Assembly (NCBI RefSeq): GCF_000346485.2
Contig: NZ_KQ976354.1
Span: forward strand, 3,675,835-3,739,834
Source of the DNA: Scytonema hofmannii PCC 7110
GTDB taxonomy: Bacteria; Cyanobacteriota; Cyanobacteriia; Cyanobacteriales; Nostocaceae
DNA length: 64,000 bases
Direction: 5' to 3'
Shown: positions 36,671 through 46,800 of the stretch, piece by piece
Layout: every line of letters starts with the position of its first letter
Numbering within the stretch: position 1 is the stretch's first letter
The notes under the pieces: model-generated
The model's database searches: none
The model's input: only the letters and a program-made list of their open reading frames with translations
Told to the model about the DNA's origin: nothing
Position numbers and translations under genes: made by a program

Positions 36671-39534
36671 TTATTGTCGGCTTTTCCGATAATTTTTATG
36701 CCAAAAACTTTTAAACTTTTACCTCGCTCGCTAACAGCGATTGAAGTCAACTCTTTGCCCAACAAATAAAAACTACCTGCAATGCTGACAGAACTGTACA
36801 GTTCATTCTTGGCTTTGTTAATTGTTATGATTGCATTTTTCTTGTTGTTAGCTCCTTTGAGCATTAAAACACCAAAATTGAAGCTACCAGAAATAGTTAA
36901 TCTGCTGCTATTAACGCCAGCAGTGACGTTAGCAAAATTATACCCTAGAAACTTGAGGTTTCCCGCAATACTAGCAGAGTTATCGATATTACCATTAGTC
37001 TTTTTGTTTAAAGTAACTGTAGCACCACTAAAAGCTAAAATGCCAAAATTGATATCACTCTTAGCCTGAAATCCACTTTGATTAAGGCTGATACCTGATG
37101 AGGTGAATTGTTTGCCAAGGAGAGTAATATCACCGATCCCAAAAATCTTTTTATTTGTCAAGTCAAGTTTGAAACTGGGAACATTCAGCTTTAAAATCTC
37201 TCCTAAACCAAGAGAAACCTTATCAAGGGTGACTTTCTGAGTATTAAATGATAAGATACCCCTCCCCAAAGATTGATTAAAAGCTGCGATATTTGCCTCT
37301 CCCGACGCACTCCGATTTGTCAAGCTAACCGTGAGAGTTGGAATATCGACAGTCAAGAAACCTGCTAAATTCAGCTTGGTGTTCTTCAGCGTCAGACTAT
37401 CCTTGGTAACATTAAACGTGCAACCTGCTAAAGTATTACCCAACACTAAAATCGTGCCAGTACCACTCCCACAGCCAGATTTCAACTCGATACTTAGGGT
37501 ATCAACATCGATCGCTACCAGATTAGCCAAACTCAGGTCAAAGTTTTTAAAGACGGCATTAGTAGGCGTAATCTGAAATTCAACATTTGCAATTTCATTG
37601 TCAAGAAGCTTAACATAACCATCCCCCATGAGATATTGCTGATTGGGCGTTACTTTCAAAGCTAAGTCTAAACTATTGTCATTCGTTCCCCCAATTTTTA
37701 GAAATCCTAAATCAATTTCAGGAACATTCAAAGAACCTTCAACTTTACTGAAAGTTTTGTCGCCTTGAAGGATTAAGGTTGCTTCATGTCCCCAAGCAGT
37801 CATCTTGCCATTAATTTCTAACCCTTCTGAGATCGGTTGACTCGCAATTGTCGTTGGGAAAAGAACATACTTTACTAAGGGATCGAGTTTTCCGTCTCCA
37901 TGGCGATCGATGGATTCGATATTTAAGTCCAGAAAGGTATTTAAAAATTCTAATGTTTTGTTTACTAAACCGATTGAGGAACTTGCTTGCTTTAAAACAC
38001 CAGAAGCGATTGGTCCTTGCCACAAATCTACTAAGTTAACTGGCTGATAGGTAGTTAAAATAAAAGCTAATTTCTTAGGATCGTTAGTGTCCAAGAGAAA
38101 TGCTACCTCAAGGTCTATGTCTTGCCATTTTAAATCTCCAATGAAACCAAAGTTATCGAAGTAGGGAGGTAAATAAGTTCCACCTCCTTGAAAACCAATA
38201 TTGCGAAGTTCAGTTCCCATCAAACCATAGGGATTATACCAAGAGTTTTGGCCTTCTTGAAAAAAGCATGCACTTATGGATTCAGGTTCGAGGACAAGTT
38301 TACCAGCAAGAAATAATACAGGTTCGCCGTTTTGCGTGGGATCGTAGCCTTGGATAGCCAAGTTTCCGGTTACTCCAAAACTTGGTTTTAAATCAGATCC
38401 AATATCTAGCCCTATAAGCAGATTACTAAACGTAGCATTAAAATCGTTTAGGGAATATAGCAGAATATTTCTTTGAATATTACCCGTTAAATTTACTAAT
38501 CCTACCGGATTGAAACTAATATAAACCTTTAAACAACTAACTCCTAACTGACTGTGAAGAAAATTAGCAAAATTTGCATGGATATTGGCAAAATTAGTAT
38601 CTCCAATAAAGTTAAAGCCTTCGCTTAAACTAATTCGACCTAACTCTGAATGTGTGAAACAATGGCTGAAATTGGTTATAATCAATTCTGGATTCATTAA
38701 CTGCAAGCTTTTAAGGATAGGAATTCCACTTGTTAAGCAAGCAAAATCAATATCCTTAGATAATTTATAAGTTAATGTAGTTTCGTTTTCAAATTTCAAG
38801 TGAACCTTTTGGCAGTTTAATAATCCTTCTAAACTGAATTCGACTCCTCGTTCTTTTTTGAAAAAACCGATCTTTGGTTCAGATAGTTCAATTTCAGGTT
38901 TGTCAAAAATTCCGCTAATAATTCCATCAATTGCCATTTTCATGTATGGGACATTAGTATCAAAAATAAAAATATCCTCTAAATTGAAATTAAAATTATT
39001 GATAAATTTTAAGTAAATTCCTGTATTTGACAATATTAAAGCTACATTCTCTCTAGATTCAAGCTTTAATTTGAAAGCATCAGGTAAAGTCATTCCTCCT
39101 AAATGGTTGAATAACCTAATAATATTCTTTGGATTAACATCAGGGATAGTCACTTGATAGGACAAATTGCTTGTATCAAATCCCATAATATTTAGACTGG
39201 GATTCCAGACAGGAAAAACACTAAAGAGATCGTTATTTTTTTTGAAACCTAAGTTAACAGATAAGTTCTCCAACATTCCCCGAATATCAACTTCTCCCCA
39301 GAAGTTAAGGTTAAGAAAATCACTGCCAATTTGCAATTCAATATTAGTGTTCGTTGCTGCTAATAAGAAGTCATTAATATCTCTGGGCAATGGCTCAAAA
39401 CTCTTCAACAATCTCATGATTTCTTCTTGGGATATCTGCTGTATTTGAGTATCAAAACTCGTATTTGTTGGTTGAAAATCTTTAAGAGTAATAACTGGAT
39501 TGTTAATCATAGATAAATACTTAGAAATATTCAT
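36667..39534 (-). CDS. Large beta-rich repeat protein of unknown function
   Basis: 955 residues, not recognised. There is no signal peptide or membrane span. The C-terminal third is built of degenerate repeats of about 70-80 residues with a G-x-I-x-x-L-G / N-F-G-I-L-x-F-x-G pattern (GDITLLGKQF, DINFGILAFSGATVTL, FNFGVLMLKGA, SFYLLGKELTS), as in a beta-helix or stacked beta-sandwich. A DRHGDGKLD segment in the middle resembles a calcium-binding EF-hand/dockerin loop. The start ATG is at 39534. It is convergent with the GUN4 pair with stops overlapping by four bases, so it is expressed separately, from the 717-bp region before the FAAL gene. Confidence 0.75.
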   Translation of the reverse strand: MNISKYLSMINNPVITLKDFQPTNTSFDTQIQQISQEEIMRLLKSFEPLPRDINDFLLAATNTNIELQIGSDFLNLNFWGEVDIRGMLENLSVNLGFKKNNDLFSVFPVWNPSLNIMGFDTSNLSYQVTIPDVNPKNIIRLFNHLGGMTLPDAFKLKLESRENVALILSNTGIYLKFINNFNFNLEDIFIFDTNVPYMKMAIDGIISGIFDKPEIELSEPKIGFFKKERGVEFSLEGLLNCQKVHLKFENETTLTYKLSKDIDFACLTSGIPILKSLQLMNPELIITNFSHCFTHSELGRISLSEGFNFIGDTNFANIHANFANFLHSQLGVSCLKVYISFNPVGLVNLTGNIQRNILLYSLNDFNATFSNLLIGLDIGSDLKPSFGVTGNLAIQGYDPTQNGEPVLFLAGKLVLEPESISACFFQEGQNSWYNPYGLMGTELRNIGFQGGGTYLPPYFDNFGFIGDLKWQDIDLEVAFLLDTNDPKKLAFILTTYQPVNLVDLWQGPIASGVLKQASSSIGLVNKTLEFLNTFLDLNIESIDRHGDGKLDPLVKYVLFPTTIASQPISEGLEINGKMTAWGHEATLILQGDKTFSKVEGSLNVPEIDLGFLKIGGTNDNSLDLALKVTPNQQYLMGDGYVKLLDNEIANVEFQITPTNAVFKNFDLSLANLVAIDVDTLSIELKSGCGSGTGTILVLGNTLAGCTFNVTKDSLTLKNTKLNLAGFLTVDIPTLTVSLTNRSASGEANIAAFNQSLGRGILSFNTQKVTLDKVSLGLGEILKLNVPSFKLDLTNKKIFGIGDITLLGKQFTSSGISLNQSGFQAKSDINFGILAFSGATVTLNKKTNGNIDNSASIAGNLKFLGYNFANVTAGVNSSRLTISGSFNFGVLMLKGANNKKNAIITINKAKNELYSSVSIAGSFYLLGKELTSIAVSERGKSLKVFGIKIIGKADNN

Positions 39535-39692
39535 GGTCGAGAATGAACTTGGTAATCAAGTTAAATTAATTGTTAATATTGTGCTATTCAGTCTACTCTG
39601 AAAATAAATTTTTATCTATAGTCCTGTTCCAGTGTCTCTGGCTGTGAACTCTACCACAGAATGCAGAAAGCAAGCCTCTCTTTCGCTATACA

Positions 39693-39737
39693 GGAGGCTC
39701 CGCCTCACATAAGTCATTCCCAGGCTGAGCCTGGGAA
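39693..39737. repeat. Two adjacent dispersed palindromes
   Basis: GAGGC-TCC-GCCTC is followed by TTCCCAGGC-TGA-GCCTGGGAA. The second shares its arms with the inverted repeat at 30441-30469 between mdnA and mdnB. Confidence 0.8.
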
Positions 39738-39888
39738 CGAGGTGACTGGTGGTTCGCCACATAAGTTTTGATGGGTAAGTGGACAGACCCCCCTCTCTTG
39801 TTCCCAGCTTCTCAAAGCAAGTGTGGTGGAGTAGTAGTTACAGAGAAGTTACAATTTGTCATGTTTATTTATAAAAGGTTTTAAATAT

Positions 39889-39981
39889 CTTAACTATCTT
39901 CTTAAAGATCTTAACTGTCTCCTTAAACGTCTTAACTGTTTTAACTTTCTGCTTAACTATATACAGAACTTTCTTAACCGC
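39889..39981 (+). repeat. CTTAACTGT-type array with 21-bp phasing upstream of the FAAL gene
   Basis: CTTAACTAT, CTTAACTGT, CTTAACTGT, CTTAACTAT and CTTAACCGC start at 39889, 39910, 39931, 39952 and 39973, exactly 21 bp apart. Degenerate copies (CTTAAAGAT at 39901, CTTAAACGT at 39922, TTTAACTTT at 39940) fill the gaps. The unit is the reverse complement of the ACAGTTAAG array before mdnA. It ends about 270 bp before the FAAL ATG. Two-helical-turn spacing would put the sites on one face of the DNA. Confidence 0.85.
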
Positions 39982-40251
39982 TATTGCATTTGATTGAGAA
40001 AACTGAGAAGATCTGTTTGCTCAGTATGCAGAAAAATCAATAAGTAAAGAAAAATTGTATTCTAAATTAGGGTAAATGATAGGTTTTACTAATATTAGTA
40101 ATGCTTAAGTCACAGTATAAAGTTTGAGGTTGATAAAATGAACAAAATTGTAGAACACTCATTGATATGAGTCTTCCAGGTGTAACTCTTGTCATTTAAA
40201 CAGGTGCATTGTGTAGTAAGACGGGTGTTTAAAATATAAGTATGTTGGCTT

Positions 40252-42399
40252 ATGACTGTTTGTTTGGCTAATTTCCAAAATCCTCTAGAGAAATTTTCAA
40301 CTTTAGTAGAACTGTTAACCTACAGAGCGCAAAGTCAGCCAGATCGAAAGGCTTATACTTTTCTGCGAGATGGTGAAACTGAAGAAGTCAGCTTGACTTA
40401 CTCTAAACTAGACCAGCAAGCACGAGCGATCGCTACCCATCTTCAGTCTCTAAAGGCTTCTGGCGAACGCGTTCTGCTATTGTATCCACCAGGTCTAGAT
40501 TTCATCGCTGCCTTCTTCGGCTGTCTGTATGCCAATGTTGTAGCGGTTCCAGTTTATCCACCCAAGCGCAACCAAAGTTTATCTAGATTGCAGGCGATCG
40601 CATCCGATGCTCAAACAAGAATAGCGCTGACTGTTAGCTCTACTCTCACCCAGATCCAAAGTCAATTTGCTCAAGAGCCAGAGTTTGCCAATATGCAATT
40701 GTCGGCTACTGATAGCATTGCTGTCGAGCGAGCATCAGATTGGCAAGAAGTGCAAATAGATAGAAATACCTTAGCTTTTCTCCAGTACACTTCTGGGTCT
40801 ACGGGAACTCCCAAGGGTGTAATGGTAAGTCACGGCAATCTGCTACAGAATTCTAAGTATACGCAACAGATATGGGAGTATAACTCACAAAGTGTTATGG
40901 TAACGTGGTTGCCTGTTTTCCATGACATGGGGTTAATCTATGGGGTTCTCCAACCACTGTATCAAGGTTTTCCTTGCTACATGATGGCTCCTGTATCCTT
41001 TATTCAAAAACCGATACGATGGCTTCAGGCAATTTCACGTTACAAAGCTACTCATAGTGGCGCTCCCAACTTCGCCTACGAACTTTGTCTCCTCAAAACC
41101 ACTCCCGAAGAACGCGCCAGCCTCGATTTAAGTAGCTGGCACATGACTTTAAATGGTGCCGAACCAGTCAGAGCACACACTCTCAAACAATTTACCCAAG
41201 TTTTTCAGTCTTGTGGTTTTGACTTAGCAACTTTCTGTCCGGGCTACGGTTTAGCAGAAGCAACTTTAGTAGTGGCTGGAGTGCAAAACCAAAAAGTCCC
41301 AAGTTTTTACACAGTTCAAGCAGAAGCATTGGCACAAAATCAGGTAAGAGAGAGTAACACTGAGAAGAAACTACAAACCCTTGTAGGATGTGGATATCCG
41401 GGAATTGATACCAAAGTAATTATTGTTCATCCCGAATCATTAAGCCAATGTGCATCAGATGAAATTGGAGAAATTTGGGTTTCTGGCTCTACCGTCGCCC
41501 AAGGATATTGGCAGCGTACCGAAGAAACTATGCAAACCTTTGGTGCTTATTTAGAAGACACCAAAGAAGGTCCGTTTATGAGGACAGGGGATTTGGGATT
41601 CTTGAAAGATGGCGAGTTATTCATTACTGGTCGCCTCAAAGACCTAATTATCATTCGAGGTAGCAATCATTATCCTCAAGATATTGAACATACCGTAGAA
41701 CAAAGCCACCCTGCACTGCGATCTGGTTTTGGTGCAGCATTTGCTATTGAAGCAGATGGCGTTGAACGATTGGCGATCACATACGAAGTAGAACGAAGTT
41801 ACTTACGCAAGCTCGATATTAATGAAGTCATTGGAGCTATCCGAAAGGCTGTGTTCGAACAGCATCAACTGCAAGTTTATGCCGTGTTGCTACTTAAAAC
41901 TGCCACTATTCCAAAAACTTCTAGTGGAAAAATTCAGCGCCGTGCTTGTCGCAATGAGTTTCTCAATAGGAGTCTGGATATAGTTGGTGAATGGACTGCA
42001 GTAAATCCTCAGCAACTTGATTTAGAGCAGTTACAAATAGAAGTGGAATCTTTATGGGAGGATGTGCGAGATTCCTTACAGTACAATCTTGAAGAGAAAG
42101 TGCAAGCGATCGGTAAAAATAATACCGAACTAGATAGCCCAATCACAAAAGAAAGGATTCAAGATTGGCTGATTTCTCATCTCAGTCGGAACTTACAAAT
42201 ACAGCCGAATGATATAGATATTCAAGAATCCTTCGCTTACTACGGTATGGATTCAACATTGGCAACTAGTACTATTTATGAATTGATGAAGTTGCTAAAA
42301 TCCGATTTGGAACCAACCCTTCCGTGGGAATACCCAAATATTGAGTCTCTTGCCCAGCATCTATCAGAACAATACAGTCAGCTGCAAACAGTTTCTTAA
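40252..42399 (+). CDS. Fatty acyl-AMP ligase fused to acyl carrier protein (FAAL-ACP)
   Basis: 715 residues. Residues 1 to about 580 are a FAAL: LTYRAQSQPDRKAYTFL at the start, YTSGSTGTPKGV, TWLPVFHDMGLIYG, GYGLAEATL and the ATP-binding region MRTGDLGF, ending TSSGKIQRRACR. Residues about 630-710 are a carrier domain with the phosphopantetheine Ser in YYGMDSTLATS. Proteins of this layout activate a fatty acid as acyl-AMP and load it on their own ACP to start lipopeptides (as PuwC-type starters do). The ketosynthase follows after 74 bp on the same strand, then the giant NRPS, so it most likely supplies the lipid tail of that product. Confidence 0.93.
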   Translation: MTVCLANFQNPLEKFSTLVELLTYRAQSQPDRKAYTFLRDGETEEVSLTYSKLDQQARAIATHLQSLKASGERVLLLYPPGLDFIAAFFGCLYANVVAVPVYPPKRNQSLSRLQAIASDAQTRIALTVSSTLTQIQSQFAQEPEFANMQLSATDSIAVERASDWQEVQIDRNTLAFLQYTSGSTGTPKGVMVSHGNLLQNSKYTQQIWEYNSQSVMVTWLPVFHDMGLIYGVLQPLYQGFPCYMMAPVSFIQKPIRWLQAISRYKATHSGAPNFAYELCLLKTTPEERASLDLSSWHMTLNGAEPVRAHTLKQFTQVFQSCGFDLATFCPGYGLAEATLVVAGVQNQKVPSFYTVQAEALAQNQVRESNTEKKLQTLVGCGYPGIDTKVIIVHPESLSQCASDEIGEIWVSGSTVAQGYWQRTEETMQTFGAYLEDTKEGPFMRTGDLGFLKDGELFITGRLKDLIIIRGSNHYPQDIEHTVEQSHPALRSGFGAAFAIEADGVERLAITYEVERSYLRKLDINEVIGAIRKAVFEQHQLQVYAVLLLKTATIPKTSSGKIQRRACRNEFLNRSLDIVGEWTAVNPQQLDLEQLQIEVESLWEDVRDSLQYNLEEKVQAIGKNNTELDSPITKERIQDWLISHLSRNLQIQPNDIDIQESFAYYGMDSTLATSTIYELMKLLKSDLEPTLPWEYPNIESLAQHLSEQYSQLQTVS

Positions 42400-42473
42400 T
42401 TTCACACTTAATATAAAGTAATAGGAAAATAATAACTTATGGCATTTTTAAAACAAAGATAAGGATAAGCAGT

Positions 42474-43898
42474 ATGGATAGAGAGCCGATTGCAATTATC
42501 GGTATAGGGTGTCGTTTCCCCAAAGCTGAGGATAAGAAAGCCTTCTGGCAACTTCTGCAAGATGGGGTGGATGCCATTACTGAATTGCCTGCGGGGCGTT
42601 GGGATATAGAATCCTTTGATAACTTTGATGCAACAACGTCAGATAAGATAAATATCCGTTGGGGAGGCTTTTTGGAGAATCTGGATCGATTCGATCCCCA
42701 ATTTTTCAAGATTTCTCCACGGGAAGCTATGAGTATGGACCCTCAGCATCGTCTTTTGCTAGAGGTGGCTTGGGAAGCCTTAGAAGATGCAGGTCAGCCG
42801 CTAGAGCGTTTAACTGGCACGAGAACAGGTGTATTTATAGGTATCAATGGCTTTGATTACTACACGCAACTGATAAAAAATCCCGTCAACCTTGACGCTT
42901 ATACAGGATCGGGCAACATTAACTGTATGGCGGCAAACCGCATTTCCTACTTTTTTAATTTCATCGGTCCCAGTCTCGGTATTGATACAGCTTGTTCTTC
43001 TTCTCTGGTCGCAGTTCACCTTGCTTGTCAAAGTATCTGGAACGAAGAATCTACTCTTGCCTTAGCTGGAGGGGTGCAGATTATCTTATCACCTTGGATG
43101 ACCCTTAGCTTTGCCAAAGCAGGTTTCTTGGCTGCTGATGGTCGTTGCAAAACCTTTGATAGTCGGGCTGATGGTTATGTCCGCAGTGAGGGTGCTGGTG
43201 TTGTAGTCTTAAAGCCTCTTTCTCAAGCTTTAACTGATAAAGATCCGATTTATGCCGTTATTAGAGGTAGTGCGGTTAACCAGGATGGTTACAGTAATGG
43301 GTTGACAGCCCCAAATCCTCGGGCGCAGGAAGCTCTTTTGAGAGAAGCTTATCGTCAGGCAGGAGTTTCCCCAGGTCAAGTACAATATATTGAAGCTCAT
43401 GGTACCGGGACAAAGCTGGGAGACCCAATAGAGATGAAGGCTTTAGGAAAAGTACTAACTGAGAATCGTCCGACCGGACACTACTGTGCTGTAGGTTCGG
43501 TCAAAACTAATATTGGACACCTCGAGGTAGCTGCTGGGATTGCAGGGCTGATTAAAGTGGCGCTATCCCTTAAATATGGGCAGATTCCACCAAGCCTGCA
43601 TTTCCAGCAACCCAATCCGTACATTCCTTTTGACAAGCTATTGCTACGCGTGCAAAAAACTCTAGAACCATTGCCACAGACAGAGAATACGGCAATTGCT
43701 GGTGTAAGTGCATTCAGCTTTGGCGGTACCAATGCTCATGTTGTTTTGGAAGAAGCTCCTTTACAAGCGAGTCAAAAAGTAAAAGACATCAAGCAAAAAG
43801 GACAAGGAATTGAACCCCCACTCCACCTACTGACGCTCTCTGCAAAACGCGAGCAGTCTGTGTCCGAGCAAAACAATTATGTTGAAGGAGAATTATGA
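42474..43898 (+). CDS. Stand-alone ketosynthase (truncated PKS) with VEGEL tail
   Basis: 474 residues comprising one complete ketosynthase: start EPIAIIGIGCRFP, active Cys174 in DTACSSS, His309 in EAHGTGT and His349 in NIGHLEVAAG, ending FSFGGTNAHVVLEEAP near 428. The sequence then reaches the start of the usual KS-AT linker (LHLLTLSAKRE) and jumps to SVSEQNNYVEGEL and stop. No AT, no ACP and no other PKS gene is in the window. The triad is intact, so it is not obviously dead; it could extend the FAAL-bound acyl chain with outside partners or simply pass it on. The VEGEL tail resembles that of the four-module NRPS and faces a TubC-domain protein next door. The stop overlaps the next ATG (ATGA). 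Confidence 0.92.
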   Translation: MDREPIAIIGIGCRFPKAEDKKAFWQLLQDGVDAITELPAGRWDIESFDNFDATTSDKINIRWGGFLENLDRFDPQFFKISPREAMSMDPQHRLLLEVAWEALEDAGQPLERLTGTRTGVFIGINGFDYYTQLIKNPVNLDAYTGSGNINCMAANRISYFFNFIGPSLGIDTACSSSLVAVHLACQSIWNEESTLALAGGVQIILSPWMTLSFAKAGFLAADGRCKTFDSRADGYVRSEGAGVVVLKPLSQALTDKDPIYAVIRGSAVNQDGYSNGLTAPNPRAQEALLREAYRQAGVSPGQVQYIEAHGTGTKLGDPIEMKALGKVLTENRPTGHYCAVGSVKTNIGHLEVAAGIAGLIKVALSLKYGQIPPSLHFQQPNPYIPFDKLLLRVQKTLEPLPQTENTAIAGVSAFSFGGTNAHVVLEEAPLQASQKVKDIKQKGQGIEPPLHLLTLSAKREQSVSEQNNYVEGEL

Positions 43899-46800
43899 AT
43901 TTAACAGAGCTGCTAAAAAATCTTTCAGCAAAGAATGTGGAACTGTGGGTTGAAGGGGACAAGTTGCGTTACCGAGGACCAGAAAACGCACTCAGCCCGG
44001 AGTTATTGGCTTCAATGAAGCAATACAAATCAGAAATTCTCCAAATTCTATCCCACAGGAGCGATCGCACGGCAACTTATCCCCTCTCTCACGGTCAAAG
44101 GGCGCTGTGGTTCTTGTATCAATTAGCACCAAAAAGTTCGGCGTACAACATTACATATGCAGCCAAATTAGTCACAAATTTAGAGATTCCAGCCCTGAAG
44201 CAGGCAGCACAAGCACTAGTTGAAAGGCACCCAGTTTTGAGGACAACCTTTACAACCATTGACGGCGAACCCGTGCAAACAGTTCACAAAAACCAACCAG
44301 TTGACTTAGAAGTCGAAAATGCTTTTGCTCTGAGTCCTGAGGACATCAACAACTGGCTATTACAAACCAGTGCTCGCCCTTTCAACTTAGAAGTCGGGCC
44401 ATTATTGCGCTTCAGAGTGTTAGTTAACCACACTCCAACAAAAGAATATATTCTCTTAATAACGCAACATCATATAATAACGGATTTCTGGTCTTCAGAA
44501 ATCATGCTAGGTGAACTGAGAGTCTTGTATTCAGCAATTGCTCGAGATAGAGAGCCATTACTCCCAGTACAAAAGTGTGAGTATCGCGATTACGTCAACT
44601 GGTCAGAGCAAATGCTCAGTGGGTCATTAGGGGAGAGATTGTGGAATTACTGGCAGCAACAACTCTGTGGAGAGTTACCAGTGCTCAATTTGCCATCCGA
44701 TCGACCCAGACCTCAGAGCCAAAGCCATAATGGATCTGACCGGTTTTTTACTATTGAAGAAAAACTGCGGCAATCGCTGACTCAATTGGCGAAAAGAGAG
44801 CGTGCGTCGCTGTACATGGTTTTATTAACAGCATTACAAATATTATTACGACGTTATTCTAATCAAGAAGATATATTAATTGGCTCGCCAACTATCAATC
44901 GCAGCCGTCCAGAGTTTGAAAAGATTCTGGGTTATTTTACTAACCCTGTGGTTTTGCGAGCTGACCTATCAGGAAATCCCACCTTTCAAGAGTTGCTAGG
45001 GCGATCGCGCTTATGTGTGTTAGATGCGCTAGAGCATCAAGAGTATCCGTTTCCCCTACTGGTGGAGCGACTGCAACCTGTGAGAGACCCAAGCATTTCA
45101 CCACTGTATCAGGTAGCGTTTGCCTGGGATCGACCTCACCAAAGCGATCGAGAAGAGTCACCCATGGAAAGCGATGGGTTGGTTGTAGAATCAATCGTGA
45201 CAGGAGCGAAAGGGGCGGCATTTGATTTAACGTTAAGCATTCTTCACGCGTCAGATGCTCTCAAAGGGACATGGAATTACAACACGGATTTGTTTGAGAG
45301 CAGCACAATTGAGCGGATGACTGGGCATTATGTGACACTGCTGGAATCGATTGTGGCAAATCCCACCCAGAGAATTGACCAATTGCCGTTGTTGACAGCA
45401 TCAGAGCAACAGCAGTTATTAGTAGAATGGAATGACACTCAAGTAGACTATTCCTTGGATAAGTGTATCCATCAGTTGTTTGAAGAGCAGGTAGAGCGTA
45501 CACCCAATGCAGTAGCGGTAGTGTATGAAAATCAACAACTGACTTATGAGCAGTTGAATAGTCGTGCTAACCAATTGGCGCATTACTTGCAGTCTTTGGG
45601 AGTGGGAGCTGATGTATTGGTGGGGATTTGTGTGGAGCGCTCGCTTGAGATGGTGGTGGGACTGTTGGGCATTCTCAAAGCGGGTGGAGCGTATGTGCCA
45701 CTTGACCCTGAGTATCCCACCGAGCGTTTAAGCTTTATGCTGGAAGATGCTCGAGTTTCCGTGTTGCTTACCCAACAGCAATTAGTAGAGTCTCTTCCTC
45801 AACATCAGGCGCGTGTCGTCTGCTTAGACAGCGACTGGTTAGTAATTTGTGAGTCTAGTCAGGAGAGTCCGATCGCTGGTGTGCAAGCTAGTAACTTAGC
45901 TTATGCGATCTATACATCAGGATCTACGGGTCAACCCAAAGGGGTAATGGTTTCTCACAGTAACCTTTGCAACCATATGTTCTGGATGCAAGCAACATTC
46001 TCCCTAACCGAAAAAGACAAAGTCCTGCAAAAAACGCCCTTTGGTTTTGATGCCTCAGTTTGGGAATTCTACGCTCCGCTGTTAGTAGGTGGACAGTTGT
46101 TAATAGCTCAACCAGGAGGTCATACTGACAGTGCTTATCTGTTAAAGTTAATTACCCAACAGCAGGTAACGACTGTTCAACTTGTTCCATCGTTGCTGCA
46201 AATGCTTTTAGAACAAGAAGGAATCGAAACCTGTCACTCCCTCAGACAAGTTTTTTGTGGAGGTGAAGTCTTACCGATTACTCTGCAAGAAGGCTTGTTA
46301 AGTAAGCTAAATGTAAATTTGTACAATCTCTACGGACCGACGGAAGCTTGCATAGATGCAACTTTCTGGAATTGTTTGCAGCAGAGGTATGGGCAATTGG
46401 TTCCCATTGGTCGCCCGATCGCTAATACTCAGATCTACATACTCGATCGAGACTTGCAACCAGTACCTATTGGTGTACCAGGAGAACTGCACATTGGCGG
46501 TGCGGGATTGGCAAGAGGCTACCTCAACCGCCCGGAGTTAACAGAAGAAAAATTTATTCCCAACCCCTTTAATAATTCACTAGTTAAAAGTCACTCGTCA
46601 AAATTGTATAAGACGGGGGATTTGGCACGCTATAGGCCAGATGGTAATATAGAATACCTGGGACGTATCGATAATCAGGTGAAAATCCGGGGGTTCCGTA
46701 TTGAATTGGGCGAAATCGAGGCAGTACTGAGTCAACACGAGGATGTGCAAGCGTGTTGTGCGATAAGCCGGGTACGGCTTGCGCCAAGGGCGATCGCACG

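Larger units (their letters stand above)
39535..40251. other. 717-bp divergent intergenic region before the FAAL gene
   Basis: It lies between the start of the 955-residue protein (minus) and the FAAL start (plus). It contains palindromes at 39693-39706 and 39717-39737 and the CTTAACTGT array at 39889-39981. The 270 bp directly before the FAAL ATG are AT-rich with no clear promoter boxes or ribosome site that I can defend. Confidence 0.7.

Noticed and set aside
42474..43898. Ketosynthase as a complete PKS module
   Set aside because: The protein stops at the beginning of the KS-AT linker, and no AT, reductase or ACP follows.
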